Part shown: one piece after another, positions 41,485 through 48,388 of the stretch
Layout of the letters: each line of letters starts with the position of its first letter
Position numbering within the stretch: the stretch's first letter is position 1
Source of the DNA: Nanobdellati archaeon
Lineage (GTDB): Archaea > EX4484-52 > GLR71
DNA: 54,514 bases
Direction of reading: 5' to 3'
Assembly (NCBI GenBank): GCA_019429125.1
Contig: JAHYJO010000008.1
Span: 1 to 54,514 of the forward strand
Position numbers and translations under genes: made by a program
Notes under the pieces: generated by a model
Seen by the model: only the letters and a program-made list of their open reading frames with translations
Database searches by the model: none
Told to the model about the DNA's origin: nothing

Positions 41485-42222
41485 TCAATACGATGGTACA
41501 TAATCAAGCTCTTTCCAGAACTGCGCGGCCTCAATAAGCTTATCATGTGCATCTAACCCTTTTTCTTCCGCAACCGTATACTTTTCAGCCATCTGCGCAA
41601 CATCCTCAAGCGACCTGTTCACTTTGCTTATATATGATACTACTATATTTTTCCGGACAACATACCGTTCCATATCCAACAATTGTGACTCATAAGAATC
41701 AACAAGCCTTTTTTCCCTATCCTCCAGAAAATGATATGCAGACGGATTATTGTCTAAAACAGATACTTCATAGCCCTTGCTTGCGCCATCCAGGGACCGT
41801 AAAAGTTTCTTTAGGAAATTAAAAATACTCCATCCTCTCTCAACTTTACCGCAATTACCTTTCAACACACCCTCACTAATATCAAATCCATCATATGAAT
41901 CATTAGAATACATTATAGACCTTCCAGGCACACAGCTCAAAAACTGTTCAATCTGCGACCTATCCTTTGCACCAAGCACCATAAGCCGTGTATCAGGATT
42001 ATATGACACTTCAATACCATCCCTCCCGATAAGACTTGAGAACGTATACTCTTTTTTAACTTTTCCAGCATGACTTATAGCACTAGCACAATCCATATCA
42101 TATACACCTAAACGTCTTGAGAATAACGCAATAGCTGCATCAAACACATCATTGTCTATCTTGTCGGTATATACATCCAGACCGTCACATTTACAATATC
42201 CTACTGTTTTTGCGCGTAACAT
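41485..42222 (-). CDS. unknown first gene of the ESCRT-like cassette
   Basis: 245 aa, no family recognised. The first half is alpha/beta with strands (TVGYCKCDGLDVYTDKIDND, GIEVSYNPDTRLMVLGAKDR, RSIMYSNDSYDGFD). The second half, from about residue 165, is helical (EDREKRLVDSYESQLLDMER; KYTVAEEKGLDAHDKLIEAA) and ends in WKELDYVPSY. The order globular domain, coiled coil and short tail recalls CdvA, the membrane recruiter in Cdv systems, but I see no PRC-barrel motif. It lies 56 nt before the Snf7-like gene on the same strand. Confidence 0.55.
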   Translation of the reverse strand: MLRAKTVGYCKCDGLDVYTDKIDNDVFDAAIALFSRRLGVYDMDCASAISHAGKVKKEYTFSSLIGRDGIEVSYNPDTRLMVLGAKDRSQIEQFLSCVPGRSIMYSNDSYDGFDISEGVLKGNCGKVERGWSIFNFLKKLLRSLDGASKGYEVSVLDNNPSAYHFLEDREKRLVDSYESQLLDMERYVVRKNIVVSYISKVNRSLEDVAQMAEKYTVAEEKGLDAHDKLIEAAQFWKELDYVPSY

Positions 42223-42332
42223 ACATATCTATTGTATTACCTTCCTGTATATTGATACCTGACCAACCACATAAGTAAATCTACATAGATTAACCACTAT
42301 AGGTAGGTGTATTTTCACATTTAGTTTTTAAC

Positions 42333-42650
42333 CTAACCAAACACTAAAAGATAAACTGATACAAATACCAAGCCAAAAAACATCCACAAGACAAATGTAG
42401 ACAGATTATCTTTGTGCATCTTCTTTATAACGCCCATGCGAAACACAGAGACTATCGTCTTATAGAAAGCTTGTGACGGAACTTTTTCATTATCAGGATT
42501 AATAGAATTCCCACAGGCATAAGGTTTCTTTGTTGCTGATGACACATCAGAATCAGTTTTTGCAAACTGATAAAACCCATAAGTAATCGCTGAAAACAAA
42601 ATAAAGATAAAAACCCAATCGTCAACCAAAAAAGACATTATATCAACCAT
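42333..42650 (-). CDS. MbhI-like subunit
   Basis: 105 aa with two hydrophobic helices (DWVFIFILFSAITYGFYQFA and TFVLWMFFGLVFVSVYLLVF) separated by a conserved-looking loop with PYACGNSIN and a VFRMGVIKK segment. In Mbh/Mbs complexes the small subunit I links the antiporter-like part to the hydrogenase arm. The position, right after the MbhH-like gene, supports the assignment. No J-N genes follow. Confidence 0.7.
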   Translation of the reverse strand: MVDIMSFLVDDWVFIFILFSAITYGFYQFAKTDSDVSSATKKPYACGNSINPDNEKVPSQAFYKTIVSVFRMGVIKKMHKDNLSTFVLWMFFGLVFVSVYLLVFG

Positions 42651-42664
42651 AACAACACCACATC

Positions 42665-44113
42665 CTAAATAATACCCAAAACAGCCTTGATATAAAATTC
42701 CCTATCCAGACCAGAACCTGAAATGATACCCATCAAACCAGTAAAATATCCCTGAAACACACCAAGCACAATACACAATATAACCAATATGACCATGACG
42801 ACCTTAAGATCATAATCTATCTTGACCACACCCGCATCTTTCCTGTTTGATAAAAATATCATATTTATCATTTTAAACGAATATGCCAATGTCAATACAG
42901 AGACAATCATTGCAACAAATGTAGCAATGGGGAATACTTCAATACCAGAAATATATATCAGAAGCTTGCTTGAAAAACCGTTTGACATAGGAAGTCCAGC
43001 CAATGCAACGGCACCCACAAGAGATGAAACAAAAAGTATAGGATTACCGAAACCTAAACCGCCCATCTTATCAAGATTACTTGTACCAAAATGTCTTATC
43101 ACAACATATGCTACAATAAAAAGAAGAATATCTATAATGACAAGATTGACCATGTGATACACAGCTCCCGTATATCCATACAGGCCAATCCCTAAAAGGA
43201 CATAACCAGTCTGCGATATTGCAGAATATGCAAGTAATTTCTTGAGGTTCTGTGTCTGCAGTGCAAGCACAGCGCCAAGCACCATTGTCAAAAATGAGAG
43301 AGCAATCAACAACCCCGAAATATTAAGATTACCAACAGTAACGACAAGCCTAAATATTGTATAAAGACCAATTATTGTCCCTGTTGCAGTAAACATAAGC
43401 CCTAAAGATAGCGGTGCATACCTTATGACCGAGGGTTTCCATGCATGGAACGGTGCAATTGCTGCCTTGAACATGAAACCAGAGATAAGCAACCCAAAAC
43501 CCACAATTGTTGCGGCAGTTGATGACACAGCCACTTTACTTGCAATGTCAGCCATATTCAAAGTTCCCAAAGACCCGTAAATAAAAACTATTCCTAAAAG
43601 TATAAGTGATGTGCTGAAACTTCCCATTATAAGATACTTGATAGATGATGCAATAGCTTTCTTTTGCCCAGTATAAGACACAAGCGCATATGACGCAATG
43701 CTCAATATCTCAAAGAATACAAAAAGATTAAATATATCCCCTGTCATTGCCGCCCCAAAAAGCCCTAATAAAAGAAGCATAAAAAGCGCATAAAATTCTC
43801 TCTTATCTTCATGTATCTCAGTCTTGCTTATGACAAGAGATGCCACCGCAACAAGGACCAAAAGTATACACACCATATAATTCAAGAAATCAACAGCAAA
43901 ACTAATACCTAAAGGTGGCATCCACCCTAACTGATAATATACAATAATCTTGTCAGAGATCAATAAAGGTAAATCAAGCAAAAGAAATATTGCACTTAAA
44001 CACACACCACCAGTCGCAATCATGAGATGATGATGCCTATGCCGACCACTAGTAATAGTTATAAGAAACACAGCCGCAAGCAAAACAGGTACAATAATAT
44101 TTAAATATGCCAT
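42665..44113 (-). CDS. MbhH/MrpD-like proton-pumping subunit
   Basis: About 482 aa, 13-14 transmembrane helices, related to NuoL/M/N and MrpD. Key charged residues lie in membrane segments: Glu in GDIFNLFVFFEILSIASYAL, Lys in FKAAIAPFHAWKPSVI, and further Lys in helices of LKKLLAYSAISQTGYVLLGI. Ion-translocating channel of the module. The longest frame begins 30 residues earlier with a poorly hydrophobic stretch, so I start it at MAYLNIIVPVLLAAVFL. It is the seventh member of the operon. Confidence 0.88.
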   Translation of the reverse strand: MAYLNIIVPVLLAAVFLITITSGRHRHHHLMIATGGVCLSAIFLLLDLPLLISDKIIVYYQLGWMPPLGISFAVDFLNYMVCILLVLVAVASLVISKTEIHEDKREFYALFMLLLLGLFGAAMTGDIFNLFVFFEILSIASYALVSYTGQKKAIASSIKYLIMGSFSTSLILLGIVFIYGSLGTLNMADIASKVAVSSTAATIVGFGLLISGFMFKAAIAPFHAWKPSVIRYAPLSLGLMFTATGTIIGLYTIFRLVVTVGNLNISGLLIALSFLTMVLGAVLALQTQNLKKLLAYSAISQTGYVLLGIGLYGYTGAVYHMVNLVIIDILLFIVAYVVIRHFGTSNLDKMGGLGFGNPILFVSSLVGAVALAGLPMSNGFSSKLLIYISGIEVFPIATFVAMIVSVLTLAYSFKMINMIFLSNRKDAGVVKIDYDLKVVMVILVILCIVLGVFQGYFTGLMGIISGSGLDREFYIKAVLGII

Positions 44114-44269
44114 CTTAAACACTTCAAAAAACTTCCGAAAGGAAGCTATCATATAGTTACAGATTTGTCCAATCATGTTAATATAATTATTCAATACGAC
44201 CATTCAACAAAAATTCAACAAAACTGCAAGACAAAAAAACAGCTCAACCAACCCATAAACTGCAATAAA

Positions 44270-44614
44270 TCATCCATAAGATGCATCTGAAATCCCAGTC
44301 ATCTTGTGATTTTTTATAATCAATGTAAGAGCAAGCGCAGTCACTGAAAGATCAATCACAATCGATGTTAATACAAGTGCCTGAGGTAGTGGATCAACAG
44401 CAGTAGATGAAAAATATGACAGTCCCATCCCACTAAGAAATATTGGAGCAATTCCTAGAGAACGATAACCAAGAGCTATCAGCAAAATGTGTATGCCTGT
44501 CGTAAAGATACCAAGACCAATAACTTTCTTTACCAGATTATCCTTAGCAATTATCGTATATATCCCAATAATGACAAAAGCTAATGAAGCAATATATATA
44601 ATCATATTTTCCAA
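44270..44614 (-). CDS. MbhG/MrpC-like subunit
   Basis: 114 aa, three transmembrane helices, NuoK-like. Seen: IYIASLAFVIIGIYTIIAKD, VIGLGIFTTGIHILLIALGY and DPLPQALVLTSIVIDLSVTA, the last being the conserved family segment with the DPLPQALVLTAIVI signature. Overlaps MbhF by 13 nt, so translation is coupled. Confidence 0.9.
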   Translation of the reverse strand: MENMIIYIASLAFVIIGIYTIIAKDNLVKKVIGLGIFTTGIHILLIALGYRSLGIAPIFLSGMGLSYFSSTAVDPLPQALVLTSIVIDLSVTALALTLIIKNHKMTGISDASYG

Positions 44615-45012
44615 GCCTCCTTTTCAAGTGAATATATTATAAGAATTATTGCTGATGACACCATCAATGTCCCTGCCAGATTCATAATCATCGTAAACCC
44701 ACCACTCCACAGATGAAATAATGTCTGACTCTCAATAAGTTTATTCCTGAACATATAACCTAATTTCCCGATTATTAAGATCATGAAAAACCCGGCAACA
44801 CTCTTTATATCTATAAGCTCATGAACTGTCAACTTATGTTCCACATCCATTTCGTCAAAAGCTATGACAAGAAGAGCAAACGCAGAACCTATAATTGCTC
44901 CCGCCGCGAAACCACCACCTGGTGTAAGGTGCCCATGGAGCGCGATATAAAAACCATACAGAACTATAAATGGAAAAACAATCTTTGTGACCTGCTTAAC
45001 TATTATATCCAT
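44602..45012 (-). CDS. MbhF/MrpB-like subunit
   Basis: 136 aa, four transmembrane helices. The family signature is HLTPGGGFAAGAIIGSAFAL; the end has a long hydrophobic segment (AGTLMVSSAIILIIYSLEKE). Located between MbhE and MbhG. Confidence 0.9.
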   Translation of the reverse strand: MDIIVKQVTKIVFPFIVLYGFYIALHGHLTPGGGFAAGAIIGSAFALLVIAFDEMDVEHKLTVHELIDIKSVAGFFMILIIGKLGYMFRNKLIESQTLFHLWSGGFTMIMNLAGTLMVSSAIILIIYSLEKEAWKI

Positions 45013-45018
45013 ACAAAA

Positions 45019-45348
45019 TCACCTTTTATCCTTGACAACGTTCTCTTTTTTAGACGTCATCCTTCTTGTAACAAGAGCAACACCTAAAGCACCCGTAAAA
45101 AATACAATTTCTTCACCCATAGTATCAAAACCGCGAAGGTCCCATACTATAGAGTTAACAATATTTGTAGACCCAGTAAGATTTGAACCTTCATTAAGAT
45201 ACTGTTCAGCCAGACTACCTTTTTCAATTATGCCAAATACATGAAGTCCATCCGCACTATAAAACAATACACAAGAAAAAATAACAAGTAACCCCATCAT
45301 TATTACTTTTTGATATTTTAGACGACGACTCAAACTAACAGTTTTCAT
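45019..45348 (-). CDS. MbhE-like subunit (MrpA C-terminal part)
   Basis: 109 aa. One N-terminal helix (VIMMGLLVIFSCVLFYSADG) and a C-terminal segment (RGFDTMGEEIVFFTGALGVA) that matches the last domain of MrpA/MrpB, with the conserved D-T-x-GE. In Mbh this domain is a separate gene, as here. Adjacent to the MbhD-like gene, with a 1-nt overlap. Confidence 0.85.
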   Translation of the reverse strand: MKTVSLSRRLKYQKVIMMGLLVIFSCVLFYSADGLHVFGIIEKGSLAEQYLNEGSNLTGSTNIVNSIVWDLRGFDTMGEEIVFFTGALGVALVTRRMTSKKENVVKDKR

Positions 45349-45578
45349 TACTCAAACCTCTCCGTCTTATGTATAGTTATAAGAAACAAAAATGTTATAA
45401 GTCCAGCACACACGGCCGCTTGCGTCAGAGCTATATCAGGAGCTTTAAGAATAAAAAATATAACGGCCACAACCAGATCAAGCCCAGCCAAAACTAAAAC
45501 TGAATGAACAAGATCTTTTAGTTCTATAGCTACCAGCGCCAAAACTATACCCACTAATAGCAATATCTCAAGCAACAT
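45348..45578 (-). CDS. MbhD-like subunit (DUF4040)
   Basis: 76 aa with three hydrophobic helices: LLEILLLVGIVLALVAIELK, DLVHSVLVLAGLDLVVAVIF and KAPDIALTQAAVCAGLITFL. The APDIALTQAAVG-type motif is that of the MrpA C-terminal DUF4040 domain. As a free gene it points to the Mbh/Mbs type and not to bacterial Mrp, where it is fused to MrpA. Confidence 0.88.
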   Translation of the reverse strand: MLLEILLLVGIVLALVAIELKDLVHSVLVLAGLDLVVAVIFFILKAPDIALTQAAVCAGLITFLFLITIHKTERFE

Positions 45579-45581
45579 AAC

Positions 45582-45908
45582 TCAGACCTCCCCCTTCAAC
45601 TTATTGTGGCCCAAATCATCTCGTGTGAGATTTTTAGGCTCAATGCCCATCCTATGTGCACAATTGACAATTGCATGGCTACTGACAGGATTAGTCAATG
45701 CAAAAAATATGACAATAAGTATTGCTTTAACAGAATATACAGTCCCTACTGTTTCAATTGCAAGAACAATTAATGCAAGCATTACACCACCTACACTAAT
45801 CATGGTCGCCGCATGTATCCTAGTATAGCAATCCTTAAACCTGAACAGTCCGATTGCGCCGATAAAAGCCGAAATTGCAGCTATATAAATTAATACTTCA
45901 GATATCAT
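45582..45908 (-). CDS. MbhC/MrpG-like subunit
   Basis: 108 aa, three helices. Seen: LIYIAAISAFIGAIGLFRFK, DCYTRIHAATMISVGGVMLA (family signature with the RxHAAT) and FALTNPVSSHAIVNCAHRMG. Overlaps MbhB by 4 nt. Confidence 0.9.
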   Translation of the reverse strand: MISEVLIYIAAISAFIGAIGLFRFKDCYTRIHAATMISVGGVMLALIVLAIETVGTVYSVKAILIVIFFALTNPVSSHAIVNCAHRMGIEPKNLTRDDLGHNKLKGEV

Positions 45909-46162
45909 CTCTCTTTACCCTTCCCCTTTATCCATTTAGATACCGCAACAGTCCCAATAAAAAGAAGCAACGAAAATGTGAGCGCAATATCAAGATACAT
46001 AGGTGCTGAATTCACAATTGCCAAAAACACAAAAAAAAGTATCATCATCTGCCCTAAAACGTCAAGCGCAACCATACGATCCGCAAATGTAGGTCCTATA
46101 AGGAAACGGACAAAAACCAAAATTGCAGATGCTAATATTATGTACCACACAAGAATCATCAA
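45905..46162 (-). CDS. MbhB/MrpF-like subunit
   Basis: 85 aa, three helices: WYIILASAILVFVRFLIGPT, FADRMVALDVLGQMMILFFV with the DR.vALDvl motif of MrpF, and MYLDIALTFSLLLFIGTVAV. Overlaps both neighbours by 4 nt, so the genes are coupled. Confidence 0.9.
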   Translation of the reverse strand: MMILVWYIILASAILVFVRFLIGPTFADRMVALDVLGQMMILFFVFLAIVNSAPMYLDIALTFSLLLFIGTVAVSKWIKGKGKER

Positions 46163-46644
46163 TCAACCACCCTCCGACCATATTTATTAAAGAAGTAATC
46201 AATCTTATCACCTTTTTTATAATTAAGACAATGCACATAAAGATTTTTATCAATTGAAACAGAAACAGTCCCTGGCGTTAAAGTTATAGAGTTCGCAAGA
46301 AGCACAAGACCCATATCAGAATTAAACTCAGGTGTAATCCTAACAATTGCAGGACTTATATTACCAGTAATTATAGCTTTAGCAACAGACAGATGCGATT
46401 GTATCTCTACAATCAAAAATACGATAGCATATATAAAAATATTAAATATTTTAAATGGATTAAATATATAATCCACAATCTTAAAGTCTGTATATTTATG
46501 AATAAAAACTGAAACTAAAATAGACACCACAAATCCGAAAGCAAGTTCCTGAACATCAAGACTATAAGTGAAGAGAATCCAAGCAATATAAATAACTAGG
46601 AATGTACTTATCTGCCTTAAAGACTGTTTCAAGAAACTGCTCAT
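46159..46644 (-). CDS. MbhA/MrpE-like subunit
   Basis: 161 aa, first gene of the operon. N-terminal helices (STFLVIYIAWILFTYSLDVQ; ELAFGFVVSILVSVFIHKYT) and a C-terminal soluble part with the MrpE motif LANSITLTPGTVSVSIDKNL. It overlaps MbhB by 4 nt. Upstream on the same strand lies the candidate structured RNA at 46732-46845. A TATA-like ctttatgtat near 46680 could give a leaderless transcript. Confidence 0.9.
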   Translation of the reverse strand: MSSFLKQSLRQISTFLVIYIAWILFTYSLDVQELAFGFVVSILVSVFIHKYTDFKIVDYIFNPFKIFNIFIYAIVFLIVEIQSHLSVAKAIITGNISPAIVRITPEFNSDMGLVLLANSITLTPGTVSVSIDKNLYVHCLNYKKGDKIDYFFNKYGRRVVD

Positions 46645-46731
46645 ACATAATTAATGTATTCTCTTGATACATAAAGGTTTCTGTATATTGACAAGAAAAT
46701 AAGAAATTATATTAAATAAAAAATAAATAAA

Positions 46732-46845
46732 AAGCACTACTAGTCCAAAGCTAACATAGTACTTCTCCCTCAGTCCAAACCACAGGAACCACCCGACCGA
46801 AACCGGATAAAGCAAATAATCACGAGACACAAACGCCTCTAAATA
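46732..46845 (-). ncRNA. candidate structured RNA or leader upstream of the Mbh-type operon
   Basis: A distinctly GC-richer island in AT-rich DNA. On the minus strand a TATA box (46862-46870, tttatatact) lies about 25 nt before it. The RNA ends in a hairpin (46764-46732: aagtacta ... tagtgctt, with an inner ttag/ctag stem) immediately followed by a T-run (46733-46718), an intrinsic-terminator-like structure. CCG-GUUU-CGG forms another small stem. It could be a free small RNA or an attenuating leader (riboswitch) for mbhA, 88 nt downstream. I recognise no known class. Confidence 0.5.
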
Positions 46846-46861
46846 ACAATCTATTTAGGTA

Positions 46862-46870
46862 GTATATAAA
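46862..46870 (-). promoter_or_regulatory. TATA box of the candidate RNA
   Basis: tttatatac on the minus strand, suitably placed (about 25 nt) before the GC-rich island. Confidence 0.45.
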
Positions 46871-46971
46871 CATTTATATTGTGTAAGATATATTTTATGA
46901 AAATAAAAAAGACAAACTCAAATTAACACTCAAAAAATAAATAGAACCCTAACCCAAAACAAATAACAGAC

Positions 46972-47757
46972 TCAATAACTAAATCTTCTTGTCCTCTCTT
47001 CAATGACGTTCAATTTTTCAATTATTAGACTTATCTGTTCCTTAAGACCTCTCAACTCAAGACTTATGTCAAGTCTGCGCATACCATCAGTATTTTGTTG
47101 CTGTATATCAGCTACTGATTTTGCAGGTTGTGGAGATTCAGGGACATCACCTCTAGACATTGAAGGATATATTGATTGATACTGTTGTTGGGGTTGCGAC
47201 ATTGGTTGAAACGACTGTTGTTGTGAGATAGGTTGTTGGGCTGGTTGTTGTAATTGAGAAAATGATTGTGGAAGCATACCCATATTAACATTATCAATAT
47301 CTCCCATACCATTTTGAGAATTGGACGATAAAGACGAATCGATACCGTATGGATTTGCTGCAGCCTGTGAAGATGGATATGATGCTTGCGCCATAACGGT
47401 CTGGTCAGAAGGATATGCATTCTGAGTAGGGTTGCTCGGCATACTCATACCAGACTCAGATGATATATTAGGGAACGTCTGTTGTCCCATCGTACCCATG
47501 GTCTGCATATCACGGACAATCTGATTAGGAGGATTAAAAGGTGTATTTGTATCAATACCCATACCCCCAGAATAGTCAGCATTAGCACTTGCTTCTAAAA
47601 CTTTAGACGATTTTGAAAATTCAGCAGTCGGATCAGATCTCAAAATATCATCAATGTTAGAATCAGATAAAGACGAAGATGAATCCAAGGGGGTACTACC
47701 TGATTTTGACGGAATATGCCCTTGAACAGTAGCTTTTAGTTTAGAAAATATATTCAT
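46972..47757 (-). CDS. Ser/Gln/Pro-rich protein with amphipathic N-terminus and C-terminal coiled coil
   Basis: 261 aa, no family recognised. The N-terminus MNIFSKLKATVQGHI is a likely amphipathic helix. Residues about 15-220 are low-complexity, rich in Ser, Gln, Asn, Pro and Met (SFSQLQQPAQQPISQQQSFQ; PMSQPQQQYQSIYPSMSRGD), and surely disordered. The last 40 residues are a coiled coil (LDISLELRGLKEQISLIIEK, LNVIEERTRRF). The layout parallels the 23445-24269 protein: anchor, disordered linker, coiled coil. I infer a membrane-associated scaffold. Gln-rich archaeal proteins are unusual in so AT-rich a genome. Confidence 0.75.
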   Translation of the reverse strand: MNIFSKLKATVQGHIPSKSGSTPLDSSSSLSDSNIDDILRSDPTAEFSKSSKVLEASANADYSGGMGIDTNTPFNPPNQIVRDMQTMGTMGQQTFPNISSESGMSMPSNPTQNAYPSDQTVMAQASYPSSQAAANPYGIDSSLSSNSQNGMGDIDNVNMGMLPQSFSQLQQPAQQPISQQQSFQPMSQPQQQYQSIYPSMSRGDVPESPQPAKSVADIQQQNTDGMRRLDISLELRGLKEQISLIIEKLNVIEERTRRFSY

Positions 47758-47826
47758 AATGACTCACATCTGTACAATAACACTAATTATTTAATTATTG
47801 ATGATATAAATAGATACCTATTAAAA

Positions 47827-48313
47827 GGCACAGTTAAAAAATGAATTTCTGTCAAATAAGTTTTTCAGAATAAAATATACATTAAACTGTCAAACTTAGG
47901 ATTTAACATCTTCTGAAATAATTCTAAAAATTACAAAATATACAGAGGGACATAGAGAAAAAAAATATTCCCTACAAACCTCCGTGTTTAATCTTTTTTG
48001 CCTTTACCATGACTCATTCATCCTGACTAAATTATAAGTCACCATTTTTGCGTATATAATTAAACCCATTATGAACCATTTTTGTGCCACAAGAACATAT
48101 TTTTGTCTTTTTTCGGAGAAATGTTTTATTTTTACAGTGAACTCAAAATCATCACTTTAAGGAAATATGCTGATAAATAGTTCAACACCGTTAAAGTTAT
48201 TAAGACACATTTGTATATTAGTCATAGAGCAAAACCTGTTTTTTGTGATAAATTAACTTATATTTTTGCTCTTTTATACTTTCTTAGCCATCACTCACTT
48301 TTTGGACAGTGCC
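47827..48313. mobile_element. IS relic (487 bp) related to the MITEs
   Basis: The left end is ggcacagttaaaaaatga and the right end (reverse-complemented) ggcactgtccaaaaagtgag, followed by tgat; the right end matches the MITE at 26927 in about 22 of 24 bases. No intact ORF. On the minus strand a start-like atggctaagaaagtataa lies just inside the right end, and near 48040-48095 one frame reads MVHNGFNYIRKNGDL, which may be a transposase relic. It also contains a copy of the ctgtcaaa repeat (47846-47900). Confidence 0.65.
47846..47900 (+). repeat. ctgtcaaa-family repeat, copy 2
   Basis: ttctgtcaaataagtttttc, then agaataaaat and ending attaaactgtcaaacttagg; about 85 percent like 14231-14285. It lies inside the IS relic. 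Confidence 0.7.
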
Positions 48314-48388
48314 AATAAAGATTTATATATATAACAATAGACATATTATAATTAGATAATTTTATTGAAAATATTACAAGGTGTTCTT

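Noticed and set aside
42665-44113. Complex I (Nuo/Fpo) operon
   Set aside because: The neighbours are Mrp/Mbh-type E, F, G, B and C subunits, with no NuoA, B, C, D, H or I genes.
47827-48313. Intact insertion sequence
   Set aside because: No frame longer than about 40 codons remains, so it can only be a relic.
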